This document shows, piece after piece, positions 36,238 through 44,917 of a DNA stretch of 49,493 bases (the stretch's first letter is position 1; each line of letters starts with the position of its first letter). The notes below the pieces were generated by a model. It saw only the letters and a list, made by a program, of their open reading frames with translations. It made no database searches and was not told the DNA's origin. This DNA comes from JAWXBM01 sp034440115 (GTDB taxonomy: Bacteria; Pseudomonadota; Gammaproteobacteria; Xanthomonadales; SZUA-36), in NCBI GenBank assembly GCA_034440115.1, contig JAWXBM010000076.1, positions 1 to 49,493 of the forward strand, written 5' to 3'. The translations under genes and the position numbers were made by a program.

Positions 36238-38723
36238 GAGCGCTGGTCCAGCGGGCGCCAGACGGTGCGCAGCAAATCGCCAAATACGCCGGCAGCGGTT
36301 ACCGCCGCGCCTGCGCCATAACCCCGCAGAACCATGGGTATGGGCTGATAATAGTGGGTGTGCAGCACCAGGGCATTTTCACCATCGCGAATGGCGCCCA
36401 GCGGTTGTTCTTTAGGCACTGCTTCAACTGCGACGCGACATTTTCCGTCCTTGATGCTGCCCACATAGCGCAGCACTTTGCCTTCAGCTTTGGCTTTCGC
36501 CACTTTCTCAGCGAAAGCGGCATCGATGCCGCGAATCGCTGGCAGCAATTCAGCCTTGTCCACATCGGCAATGCTGTCCATTGGGACAGCGGGTTCCACA
36601 TCGACATCGCTCAATTCCAATTGCAGACCGATTTCGCGCGCCACGATCAACAGTTTGCGCGCCACGTCCAGGCCGGACAGATCATCACGAGGGTCGGGTT
36701 CGGTGTAGCCCAGCTCCATGGCCCTGGCTACCGCTTCGGAAACCGCCATGCCATCTTCCAGCAGGCCGAATATCATCGACAGAGAGCCTGAAAGAATGCC
36801 CTCAAAAGACTTGAGCTGATCGCCGGAACGAATCAGGCCCTGCAGGGTGTCGATGATAGGCAGGCCAGCACCCACATTGGTTTCATACAGGAAGCGACGG
36901 AAATTACGTGAAGCCGCAGTGCGCAGCTCGCGGTAGTAATCCAGCGACATGGTGTTGGCCTTCTTGTTGGCACAAACCACGTTAAAGCCTGCCTCCAGCA
37001 AACGAACGTATTCGGCTGCGAGTTTCTCATCGGTGCTGCAATCCACAATAGTGGGGTTCAACAAACCAAGGCGATCACGAATGGCGATTATGTCATCCAT
37101 GTTATAGACCGTGCCTTTTTGCTCCAATTGTTGCTGCCATTGCGACAGGTCGACCACATCATCGGCCACCAGTAAACTCCGGCTGTTAGCAATGGCGCGT
37201 ACGCGCAATTCCACATCCTGCTCCAGCAGTTTGGGCGATTGCTGGCGGAACTGCCGTAACAACTCGCTACCCACATTGCCGCAACCCAACAGGATGAGAT
37301 CGATGTGCGTGGTGCGACTGAAAAACGCCGTGTGGCAAGCGCGGGTGGCGGATTGTGCTGCATCACCCTGCACCACCACCGCAATGGCGCATTCGGTAGA
37401 GCCCTGCGCAATCACCTCTACATTCACACCGGCTGAAGAAATTGCGGTCAGGAAGCGCGCCGCTATGCCGCGGTAGTGCTTCATGCCCTCGCCTACCAGC
37501 GACACCACCGCACGGTTGCCTTGCACCAGCACCTCATCGATCAGCTTGTGCAAGCGCTCGAAATGGAATTCATCTTCCAGCGCACGGCGGGCCTTTTCGG
37601 CGTCGGCCTGCTTTACACACAAGGTAATGCTGTACTCGGAAGAGGACTGCACGATCAGCAAAATGGAAATGGAACGACTGGCCAGCGCGTCCATTACGCG
37701 CCGCGCGATGCCCACACGACCACGCAAACCACCGCCATGCAGCGTGATGGATGCCACGTTCTGCAGGTGTGAAATACCGCGCACCACGTGGGTCCGTTTG
37801 GCCTCACGATGAATCAGGGTACCGGGCTGGTCCGGCTCGTAAGTATTGCGGATCTCACACAACACATCCTTGGCCGACAGCGGCGTCAGGGCCTTGGCCG
37901 AAATCACCTTGGCGCCAAAATAACTGAGCTCCATGGCTTCTTCGTAGCTGACCTCGTCAAGGCACTGAGCATTGGAAACAATGCGCGGATCAGCGGTGAA
38001 AAAGCCGTCCACATCTTTCCAGATCTGACAACGTGTTGCGCCGACTGCAGCGGCGATGGCTGCCGCCGAATAATCGGTGCCGTTGCGGCCCAGCAACTGA
38101 ATCTCCCCGGCAGCATTGCGGCCGTAGAAGCCGGGCAACACCAACACCTTCACAGCATCCGTGAGGCGCGCTTTGAGCAAGGGCCCGGCCGCATCCACAT
38201 TGATCAATGAATCCAGCCAGTCTTCGTTAGCCAGGGGTAATACGTCTGTGTCTGACCAGGCCGCGGCAATCCCGCGATGCATGAGCAGGTCCACCATCAG
38301 GCGGCTGCTGAAACCTTCACCGGTGGCCAGAATGATCGCGCGGATACGATCGGGACACTGACCCAGCAAGCGCACGCCTTCAATGCGCTGCGCCAACTGC
38401 TCTTTTTGCTGCTGCAGAAAAGCTGCCCCCAGGGGTGTGGCAATACCCTTTGCAGCATACTCATCCAGCACGATCTGCTGTCGTTGCAGGGCCTCATTCA
38501 GTGCAGCTTTGCCATCACCGCCTTCCACCGATTGGTCGATGGCGGCGAGCAACAGGTCGGTAACACCTTTTACTGCGGACAGCACCACAATCACCTGGCC
38601 GTCGCCGCCATGGTGCTGGATTACATCAGCGCTGGCTTCAAAGCCTTTCAGATCGGCAACCGAAGTACCGCCAAACTTCTGCACCAGTACATTCACTGCC
38701 GCTTTCCCACTTTGACTGCTCAC
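36234..38723 (-). CDS. thrA: bifunctional aspartokinase / homoserine dehydrogenase
   Basis: About 829 residues, as for ThrA-type fusions. Aspartokinase domain: VLVQKFGGTSVADL at the N-terminus, GRNGTDYSAAAIAAAV and DVDGFFTADPRIV. Two ACT regulatory segments follow (ITLHGGGLRGRVGIARRVM; VSLVGEGMKHYRGIAARFL). Homoserine dehydrogenase: ILLGCGNVGSELL (NAD(P) fold), VVCANKKANT and DPRDDLSGLDVARKLLIVARE. It catalyses the first and third steps from aspartate to threonine. The start is a GTG at 38721-38723 (VSSQSGKAAVNVLVQKF) overlapping the asnB stop as GTGA; longer frames read back into asnB and are not credible. Confidence 0.94.
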   Translation of the reverse strand: MSSQSGKAAVNVLVQKFGGTSVADLKGFEASADVIQHHGGDGQVIVVLSAVKGVTDLLLAAIDQSVEGGDGKAALNEALQRQQIVLDEYAAKGIATPLGAAFLQQQKEQLAQRIEGVRLLGQCPDRIRAIILATGEGFSSRLMVDLLMHRGIAAAWSDTDVLPLANEDWLDSLINVDAAGPLLKARLTDAVKVLVLPGFYGRNAAGEIQLLGRNGTDYSAAAIAAAVGATRCQIWKDVDGFFTADPRIVSNAQCLDEVSYEEAMELSYFGAKVISAKALTPLSAKDVLCEIRNTYEPDQPGTLIHREAKRTHVVRGISHLQNVASITLHGGGLRGRVGIARRVMDALASRSISILLIVQSSSEYSITLCVKQADAEKARRALEDEFHFERLHKLIDEVLVQGNRAVVSLVGEGMKHYRGIAARFLTAISSAGVNVEVIAQGSTECAIAVVVQGDAAQSATRACHTAFFSRTTHIDLILLGCGNVGSELLRQFRQQSPKLLEQDVELRVRAIANSRSLLVADDVVDLSQWQQQLEQKGTVYNMDDIIAIRDRLGLLNPTIVDCSTDEKLAAEYVRLLEAGFNVVCANKKANTMSLDYYRELRTAASRNFRRFLYETNVGAGLPIIDTLQGLIRSGDQLKSFEGILSGSLSMIFGLLEDGMAVSEAVARAMELGYTEPDPRDDLSGLDVARKLLIVAREIGLQLELSDVDVEPAVPMDSIADVDKAELLPAIRGIDAAFAEKVAKAKAEGKVLRYVGSIKDGKCRVAVEAVPKEQPLGAIRDGENALVLHTHYYQPIPMVLRGYGAGAAVTAAGVFGDLLRTVWRPLDQRS

Positions 38724-40474
38724 TTTGCAACTCCGGGCCCAACTGCTGACACTTCTCCGGTCGGATCTGCGGCCACATCGCCGGCCACATCTCCAGCATA
38801 GGCATGCTGATGCACTGAACGCATGGCACGGCCCGAAGGATCGTTCATTTCCTGCAAAGATTTGTCCCACAACACCGCTTCTGGCGTACTGCAAGCCACC
38901 GTCGGGCCACCCGGCACGGTTTGTGCCGCAGAGGCCAGCGGAAAGTGCTTTTCAAAGATGCTGCGGAAGTAGTAGCCCTCTTTTGAATGCGGCGTGTTGA
39001 AGGGGAAACGACCGGCGGCTCGGGCCATGTCGGCATCGCTGACCATCTGCTTGGCGTGATCCTTCACGGCATCGATCCAGCCATAGCCCACACCATCAGA
39101 AAATTGCTCTTTCTGCCGCCAGGCGATTTCTGCGGGCAGCATGTCTGCAAAGGCCTCGCGCAGAATGTGTTTTTCGATCTTGCGCGTACCGTCTTTTTGC
39201 AGGCCCGCCATCTTATCCACCGGATTGAGGCGCATGGCCACATCCAGGAAGCGCGTATCAAGGAAAGGAACACGGGCTTCAACACCCCAGGCCGCCATGG
39301 CCTTGTTGGCGCGCAGGCAGTCATAGCTGTGCAGCCGCGACAACTTGCGTACCGTTTCCTCGTGGAATGCCCGTGGGTTTGGCGCCTTGTGGAAATACAA
39401 ATAACCGCCGAAGATTTCGTCAGCGCCTTCACCCGACAACACCATCTTGATGCCCATGGCGTGGATTTTGCGCGCCATCAAATACATCGGTGTGGCTGCA
39501 CGAATGGAGGTCACGTCATAGGTTTCGAGGTGATAAATCACTTCTTCCAGCGCATCCAGGCCTTCCTGGATGGTGAAGATAAAACTATGGTGGACGGTGC
39601 CAATGTGGTCGGCAGCTTTTTTCGCCGCGGCCAGATCGGGCGAACCTTCCAGGCCCACAGCAAAGGAGTGCAGCCGGGGCCACCAGGCGGGGCTTTGCTC
39701 ATCATCTTCGACGCGCATGCTGGCATGTTTGGCCGCCAGCGCTGCGGTGATGGAGGAATCCAGTCCACCCGATAACAAAACGCCATAAGGCACGTCGGTC
39801 ATCAAATGTGATTTCACTGCATCTTCCATCGCAGCTCTTAATGCCACGCGGTCTGAAGTGGCATTCTCAACCGCTTCAAAGTTTTCCCAATCACGCTTAT
39901 ACCAGCGTTGTGGCTCAGCTTGACCACTGACCCAATAATGCCCGGGCGGAAACTCATGTACCTGGTTGCACACATCCATCAGGGCTTTCATTTCGGAAGC
40001 AACCAGCAACTGGCCATGGGTGTCGTGGCCGTAGTAAAGCGGAATGATGCCGATCGGGTCACGCGCCATCATCCAACTGTCTTTGGCTTCGTCATACAGC
40101 ACAAAGGCAAACATACCGCGCAAGCGATCGAGAAAATCAGCGCCATGCTCCAGATACAGCGGCAGAATCACCTCACAGTCGGATTCGGTGCTGAAGGCAT
40201 AGCTTTTGGCCAACTGCTGACGGATTTCCTGATGATTATAGATCTCACCATTAACCGCCAAAGCCTGTTTGCCCGACTCGCTGATCAGCGGCTGGGCACC
40301 GGTGTTGACATCGACAATGGCCAGGCGCTCATGCGCCAAAACCGCCTTGTCAGAAGTCCAGATGCCACTCCAATCGGGACCGCGATGACGCAACAAACGC
40401 GATTGCTGCAGCGCCATTTTTCGGACGGAAGCACCGTCCTGGCGTACATCCAGCACGCCAAATATCGAACACAT
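38720..40474 (-). CDS. asnB: glutamine-hydrolysing asparagine synthetase B
   Basis: A 584-residue protein starting MCSIFGV, with Cys2 as class II glutaminase nucleophile and RHRGPDWSG for glutamine binding. The synthetase domain has the PP-loop SGGLDSSITAALAA and GEGADEIFGGYLYF. It makes asparagine from aspartate, glutamine and ATP. About 30 extra C-terminal residues (HQHAYAGDVAGDVAADPTG-type) run beyond the usual end. A GAGG box precedes ATG 40474. It heads the operon asnB-thrA-thrB-thrC, so asparagine and threonine production from aspartate would be co-expressed. I found no leader peptide or attenuator in 40475-40652. Confidence 0.94.
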   Translation of the reverse strand: MCSIFGVLDVRQDGASVRKMALQQSRLLRHRGPDWSGIWTSDKAVLAHERLAIVDVNTGAQPLISESGKQALAVNGEIYNHQEIRQQLAKSYAFSTESDCEVILPLYLEHGADFLDRLRGMFAFVLYDEAKDSWMMARDPIGIIPLYYGHDTHGQLLVASEMKALMDVCNQVHEFPPGHYWVSGQAEPQRWYKRDWENFEAVENATSDRVALRAAMEDAVKSHLMTDVPYGVLLSGGLDSSITAALAAKHASMRVEDDEQSPAWWPRLHSFAVGLEGSPDLAAAKKAADHIGTVHHSFIFTIQEGLDALEEVIYHLETYDVTSIRAATPMYLMARKIHAMGIKMVLSGEGADEIFGGYLYFHKAPNPRAFHEETVRKLSRLHSYDCLRANKAMAAWGVEARVPFLDTRFLDVAMRLNPVDKMAGLQKDGTRKIEKHILREAFADMLPAEIAWRQKEQFSDGVGYGWIDAVKDHAKQMVSDADMARAAGRFPFNTPHSKEGYYFRSIFEKHFPLASAAQTVPGGPTVACSTPEAVLWDKSLQEMNDPSGRAMRSVHQHAYAGDVAGDVAADPTGEVSAVGPGVAK

Positions 40475-40652
40475 GGTGGGACCTCACTAAAGAATCCGGG
40501 TTGTCAGGGAGGCCGGTAGAATTATTGTGTAAGCCTCGAAATCACTCCGGGGAACGCTTTTTATCTCAAAGCGCACACCCGAACCCTCAATACTAAGCGA
40601 GCGAGGCCGCGCGGTCTACGGCATTAATGCAAATCCAGAAATCAAAAACACC

Positions 40653-42413
40653 TCATTCAATGGGGCCCAGTGATCTGTCTATAAAGCGACTTTGATACTC
40701 CATATAGGTCTTCCTGATCAACCAGTCGGATTGAGCTGTAGCAGGGAACTCAGCGGAAAACCCGGGCAGATCTGGGTCTATGACGGCTTCCGCGACAGCC
40801 CTGAAGTGCTCGATCAAGTCTTTGGGATTCTCACAGCCCAATGAGACGCGAACGGTAGTAGGAAAAATCTGGCATTGTAGCTGGGCCGCACTTTCGAGTT
40901 CTGAGTGTGTGGTCAAGCCAGGACAACTGATGGTCGTATTGGTTTGGCCCAGGCTGATCTGATGTGAATAAACCGGCTCCAGGCTGTCAAAAAAGCGCCG
41001 AAACAGGTTCGCTTCCAGCCCGGCCATCTCAAACGTGAACAAGGGTGCTGGTAAGCCACAGGCTAACTGCGTAGCGCGCAAACCTGCATTGGGGTGGTCC
41101 TCCAATGCGTTGCAATTAACCTTGATACGCGAATGTGCGGACAAGAATTTGGCCAAAATCGCGGTATTGATACATTTTTGCAGCATGCGGGTATCCAGTG
41201 TGCGCATGCCCTGCATCACTTCAAAGGCGGCATCGGCGCTCAGGAAGGCGCCCTTCACGTAATACACATTCCAGAACATGGTGTTCTCCCAGCCAGGTTC
41301 GCCTTTTGGCAGAAACATGTCCTGGTTTTGCGCGATCGTGCAGCCACCAATCACAGAGCCGCTACCCGACAGGTCCTTGGTATAGCTGTGCACCAGGAAG
41401 TCTGGCCGCTCCGCAGCATCTGCCTGCAGCAAAGGACGTTGCAGAAAGGGCGTGCCTATCGTTGCATCCAGAATCACGCGCACACCAAGCTCATGAGCTG
41501 CTTTACATAGATTGGGCACAGCAAGCACATAACCATGCGGATTGCAGGGGGATTCGAGGTACAGATAGATCTGCCGTCCAGCGGCAATGCGTTGAGCGTG
41601 TTTGACCTTGATTTGCTGCAAACAGGCAAGGAATGACTCAGCCTTGTCGCCATCGAAGTGCTCCACTGCAATGTCGAGGTTGGAGGGCTTGGCAAACCAG
41701 TCATGCAACAGCTGGTGCACACCGCCGTAGATGTTGCGGCTGGCGATCAGGATGTCCCGATGGCCCAGCAAGTGAGCCAAGGTCGCATCAATGGCTGCCA
41801 TGCCACTATTGAAATTCCAGGCGAGATATTCATTGGCCAGGGCGCCGCATTCCAGGTCGACAATATGATTTGCCAGGGCGATGGAGGTTGGATTCAGCAG
41901 GCGTGAATACACCGGCAGCATGAATTCTCTGCCCTCAAACGCGTCTGCAATCCAGTCAGCACAGGCGAAGGTATAGGTAGCGGTTCGCGCTATAACCGGC
42001 GTCGCAGAAAACAGCGCGCTTACATTGTCCACCAGCGGATAGGGGCCGTGTGCGGCCGTGGTTGTATTACTCAATTCCAAATGCTGGTGGGTACGCCGGA
42101 ATCCGTTCTGGAAGGTGTCCAGAATCTTCGCAATCTGGAACGAAATGAACTTCTTGGCATTAAACAAGGCAATCCGGTCGTGATGATTCAATTGCTGCAG
42201 TTCCTGTTGTGCCAGGTCCCACAGCGCATCAACGCTGCCCTGGCAGCCATACAAGCGTTCCGCCAATTCACCGAGCTCTCGGCCAAAAGGGCTTTCCGGA
42301 TCAATTCCAAAATGTTCCAACTGTTCGCTAACAAGGTCTTGAGCACTGGTAGCTTTGGTCGTTTTACGAACCGGTGAAAGCAAACGGCCTTGGGCCAGAT
42401 TATCGGTACTCAC
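40653..42413 (-). CDS. Cys/Met-metabolism PLP enzyme (cystathionine gamma-synthase/methionine gamma-lyase-like) with long N-terminal extension
   Basis: 586 residues, against about 400 for typical family members. Fold type I core: YSRLLNPTS, FNSGMAAIDATLAHL, YLESPCNPHG, DATIGTPFLQRPL and the PLP lysine in SYTKDLSGSGSVIGG near residue 345. About 120 N-terminal residues (helical, charged, no recognised domain) and about 40 C-terminal residues are extra. Related enzymes perform gamma-replacement or gamma/beta-elimination on homoserine or cysteine derivatives. It is divergent from an Lrp regulator, as with known methionine gamma-lyase genes and their Lrp-type activators. The reaction cannot be fixed from sequence alone. 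Confidence 0.82.
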   Translation of the reverse strand: MSTDNLAQGRLLSPVRKTTKATSAQDLVSEQLEHFGIDPESPFGRELGELAERLYGCQGSVDALWDLAQQELQQLNHHDRIALFNAKKFISFQIAKILDTFQNGFRRTHQHLELSNTTTAAHGPYPLVDNVSALFSATPVIARTATYTFACADWIADAFEGREFMLPVYSRLLNPTSIALANHIVDLECGALANEYLAWNFNSGMAAIDATLAHLLGHRDILIASRNIYGGVHQLLHDWFAKPSNLDIAVEHFDGDKAESFLACLQQIKVKHAQRIAAGRQIYLYLESPCNPHGYVLAVPNLCKAAHELGVRVILDATIGTPFLQRPLLQADAAERPDFLVHSYTKDLSGSGSVIGGCTIAQNQDMFLPKGEPGWENTMFWNVYYVKGAFLSADAAFEVMQGMRTLDTRMLQKCINTAILAKFLSAHSRIKVNCNALEDHPNAGLRATQLACGLPAPLFTFEMAGLEANLFRRFFDSLEPVYSHQISLGQTNTTISCPGLTTHSELESAAQLQCQIFPTTVRVSLGCENPKDLIEHFRAVAEAVIDPDLPGFSAEFPATAQSDWLIRKTYMEYQSRFIDRSLGPIE

Positions 42414-42431
42414 GATTTGAAGTTCCTTTTG

Positions 42432-42506
42432 ATGTATATTTGCTTAAATCAACAATAAGCTTATACATATTCCTTTTCAGCAAACTATCACCGAATATTA
42501 TTCGGT
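42432..42506. promoter_or_regulatory. operator-like palindromes between PLP enzyme and Lrp genes
   Basis: ACCGAATA-T-TATTCGGT at 42490-42506 is a perfect 17-bp palindrome 20 bp before the Lrp start. ATAAGCTTAT at 42455-42464 is a 10-bp palindrome. ATGTATA at 42432-42438 and TATACAT at 42462-42468 form a wider inverted repeat around it. The short divergent region (113 bp) with several dyads is typical for Lrp/AsnC autoregulation. The dyads are seen; the binding protein is inferred. Confidence 0.55.
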
Positions 42507-42526
42507 AAACATGCGAAATCAGCAGT

Positions 42527-42991
42527 ATGGATCAAACAGATTTGGAGATTATCCGGGCGCTACGAAAGAATGCGCGGATTTCCAATAAAGAGCTTGCACA
42601 GCAGCTTGGCCTGGCGGCGTCCACCTGTCTTGTGAGGTTGCGGCGTCTGCAGCGAGAGGGCGTTATTCGCGGGTTTCACGCCGATGTAGACCCTCTGGCT
42701 TTGGGAGTTCACTTGCAGGCCCTGGCGTCGGTACGACTTAACCGTCACTCACGACCTGCGATTGAGTCGTTTCTGGCCCATGTGCTGAAAAAAGCAGAAG
42801 TTGTAAGGGTGCATCATGTCAGCGGCAGCAATGATTTTCTTGTACAAGTGTGTGTGGCAAGCGCCCATCACCTGCGTGAATTTGTATTAGGGGCCTTTAC
42901 CGAACGTGCGGAAGTCGATCACGTAGAAACATCGCTGATCTATGAAAGTTGGGAAAGTTGGGATTTACCAGTACCGATTGAACCAGAATAG
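42527..42991 (+). CDS. Lrp/AsnC-family regulator, divergent from the PLP enzyme
   Basis: A 154-residue protein with the N-terminal helix-turn-helix (LEIIRALRKNARISNKELAQQLGLAASTCLVRLRRLQREGVIRGFHADVD) and a C-terminal RAM/ACT-like effector domain (ASVRLNRHSRPAIESFLAHVL, HHVSGSNDFLVQVCV). These proteins form octamers and respond to amino acids. Divergence from the Cys/Met enzyme suggests control by methionine, homocysteine or cysteine. Its 3' end overlaps the convergent ACT-like gene by 52 bp. Confidence 0.9.
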   Translation: MDQTDLEIIRALRKNARISNKELAQQLGLAASTCLVRLRRLQREGVIRGFHADVDPLALGVHLQALASVRLNRHSRPAIESFLAHVLKKAEVVRVHHVSGSNDFLVQVCVASAHHLREFVLGAFTERAEVDHVETSLIYESWESWDLPVPIEPE

Positions 42992-43350
42992 TCACCCTCA
43001 CGGGCCGCGGTATGGTGAAACCGCGCAACGCCGCTGTCGCCGATCCTGACATCCAGGCACTCGGTCAACTGGCTGATTTTTCGCAACATTAAGTTCAAAC
43101 GATCCGGCTGAATCTGATCAAAGCACAACTGCAAGCGCTGTTCGTCCTCAGCACATTGCGTGCACTGCATAGACACCGGCACCAGTCCGAACAGGCATAA
43201 CAGAGCAAACAACCGCGCCAGCGCACCGGGGAATCGTTCCAGCAACACCACCACTTCCACCTGTGTCAGCGATCGCTGCGGCGCATGTTCCGTGGTATGC
43301 GCACTATAAACATCTTCCTGGCCTGAGAGGTTAGGTAATCCAGTTGTCAT
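42940..43350 (-). CDS. small ACT-like domain protein
   Basis: A 136-residue protein. Residues 30-100 look like an ACT domain: VEVVVLLERFPGALARLFALLCLFGLVPVSMQC, then RLQLCFDQIQPDRLNLMLRKISQLTECLDVRI, resembling IlvM/IlvN-type regulatory subunits. The flanks are low-complexity and probably disordered. GAGAAG lies six bases before ATG 43350. It is divergent from the second Lrp gene and convergent with the first. It may be an amino-acid-sensing accessory subunit. The last 17 codons overlap the Lrp gene, and the C-terminal residues (GDYSGSIGTGKSQLSQLS) look like overprinted sequence. Confidence 0.6.
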   Translation of the reverse strand: MTTGLPNLSGQEDVYSAHTTEHAPQRSLTQVEVVVLLERFPGALARLFALLCLFGLVPVSMQCTQCAEDEQRLQLCFDQIQPDRLNLMLRKISQLTECLDVRIGDSGVARFHHTAAREGDYSGSIGTGKSQLSQLS

Positions 43351-43492
43351 CTGTGTCTTCTCACTTGGATCTGCTCACTTCAAGCTGCTCGGTGGGTTTT
43401 ATGCATATTAAAGCCGAATCCGTGTTTATTTATTGCAAGTTATCGCCTAATTTGCTATTTCACGTATATCTAATTCGATAAATTTAAATAAT

Positions 43493-43972
43493 ATGACTGA
43501 TTCTATTCACAACATCTCTCTGGATCGTACCGACCGGCGCATTCTGCGCTTGCTGCAAACCCAGGCCGACATCACCGCTGGCGCTATCGGTGAGCAGATT
43601 GGCGCCTCGCAAGCCACGGTCTGGCGGCGCATCCAGCAAATGCGCGAAAGCGGGCTGATACCGCCGCAGGTGGTACGGCTGGATCGTAAAAAGGCTGGCT
43701 TCAAAGCTATGGTGTTTGCGCAGGTGAAGCTCAACTCACAAGGCCGGGCGAATCTTGCGGCTTTCTCTGAAGCCATGCAGGGTTTTCCGGAAGTTCTGGA
43801 GTGCTACGTGATGATGGGCAATATCGACTTTCTGCTGCGTATCGTGGCGGCCGATATCGATGCCTATGAGAAGTTTTTCTTTGACAAGCTCTCAGCGGTG
43901 CCCGGCATCCAGGAAATCACCTCCAGCATTGCTTTGTCCGAGATCAAGCACACCAGTGAGTTGCCGATTTGA
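43493..43972 (+). CDS. second Lrp/AsnC-family regulator
   Basis: A 159-residue protein. Helix-turn-helix: LDRTDRRILRLLQTQADITAGAIGEQIGASQATVWRRIQQMRESGLI; effector domain: KAMVFAQVKLNSQGRANLAAFSEAM, LECYVMMGNIDFLLRIVAAD and ITSSIALSEIKHTSELPI. It is close to the broad Lrp group (Lrp, BkdR, MdeR), in which the VxRIxxLxxxGLI pattern is typical. The start ATG sits in very AT-rich sequence without a Shine-Dalgarno. With the other Lrp and the ACT-like gene it makes a compact amino-acid-sensing cluster. Confidence 0.9.
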   Translation: MTDSIHNISLDRTDRRILRLLQTQADITAGAIGEQIGASQATVWRRIQQMRESGLIPPQVVRLDRKKAGFKAMVFAQVKLNSQGRANLAAFSEAMQGFPEVLECYVMMGNIDFLLRIVAADIDAYEKFFFDKLSAVPGIQEITSSIALSEIKHTSELPI

Positions 43973-44308
43973 AAATGCCCTGAGTTTTTCGATGCTCCGA
44001 TCGCCGCCTTACCACATGCTGACCTTTACTTACGTCATGCCCGCATCGTTAATCCGTCACCTATGCCATGTTAGTCCGTCATGCCGGACCTGAGCCGGCA
44101 TCCATTTGCCGTTAATTGTTCATCGTGTATTGGATCCCGGATCAGGTCCGGGATGACGGGGTGAAGGTCTGGGATGACGGAGTGAAGGTCCGGGATGACG
44201 GGGTGTATGGTCAGGCCCAGAAAGGCGCAGCAGGACAATTGCCAGAGTTGTCAGCACTATGAATAATTGTGCGCGTGGCGTGTATCAGTAGTCAGAAATG
44301 GAGAAATC
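43973..44308. repeat. intergenic region with REP-like doublet (44078-44202)
   Basis: A complete head-spacer-tail doublet occupies 44078-44160: head GTCATGCCGGACCTGAGCC, a spacer of about 30 bp related to those at 3340 and 4020, tail GGATCCCGGATCAGGTCC. Then the GGGATGACG core repeats three times at a 21-bp period to 44202. The remaining sequence probably holds the sigma-factor promoter; nothing else is recognised. Confidence 0.8.
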
Positions 44309-44917
44309 ATGTCCGCCATCGATGAAAGCCCGGATTTCAGCGCCCACCACTACGCCAATGCGGTGTCTGGTGAACGCGCAATCGTGTTGCGGGTGCAGGC
44401 TGGCGACCAACAGGCGTTCGGCGAGCTGGTCATGAAATACATGCAACGGGCTTACTATGGCGCGCTCGGTTTGACTGGCTCGCATGACGATGCGCTGGAA
44501 CTTTCGCAAGAAGCGTTCGCCCGCGCGTTCAGGGCACGTGCGACCATCGACCCCGAGCTACCTTTCTATACCTGGTACTACCAGATTCTGCAGCGCCTGT
44601 GTTTCAACCTGGGTCGCGATGGCAAAACCCGCCGCGAAAAACTTGCAGAACAAAATTCCTGGTTGGTCGCTGAGGCTGAAAGCCGGCAGCCGCACAATCC
44701 CGAAACACAGTTGCAACAGGAACAGTTAGCGGCCTGCTCCCGGGCTGCCATTGAAAGCCTGGGAAATACTGAGCGCGAAATCATCGTGCTGCGAGAACTG
44801 CAGGATATGAGCTATCAGGACATCGCCACTTTGCTGGACATACCCATCGGCACGGTTATGTCGCGCTTGTACACCGCGCGCAAACGGCTGGCGACTCAAT
44901 TGGCGGACTTGCTATGA
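44309..44917 (+). CDS. ECF-type RNA polymerase sigma factor
   Basis: About 202 residues. Region 2: VLRVQAGDQQAFGELVMKYMQRAYYGALGLTGSHDDALELSQEAFARAFRARATIDPELPFYTWYYQIL; region 4: LGNTEREIIVLRELQDMSYQDIATLLDIPIGTVMSRLYTARKRLA. The length and lack of regions 1.1 and 3 mark an ECF sigma. ATG 44309 is chosen because GGAG lies seven bases upstream; an earlier in-frame start at 44267 lacks one. Its stop overlaps the next start as ATGA, typical of sigma/anti-sigma pairs. Confidence 0.93.
   Translation: MSAIDESPDFSAHHYANAVSGERAIVLRVQAGDQQAFGELVMKYMQRAYYGALGLTGSHDDALELSQEAFARAFRARATIDPELPFYTWYYQILQRLCFNLGRDGKTRREKLAEQNSWLVAEAESRQPHNPETQLQQEQLAACSRAAIESLGNTEREIIVLRELQDMSYQDIATLLDIPIGTVMSRLYTARKRLATQLADLL

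Noticed and set aside
40475..40652. Threonine/asparagine attenuator leader before asnB
   Set aside because: No leader peptide rich in Thr, Ile or Asn codons and no terminator/antiterminator pair found.
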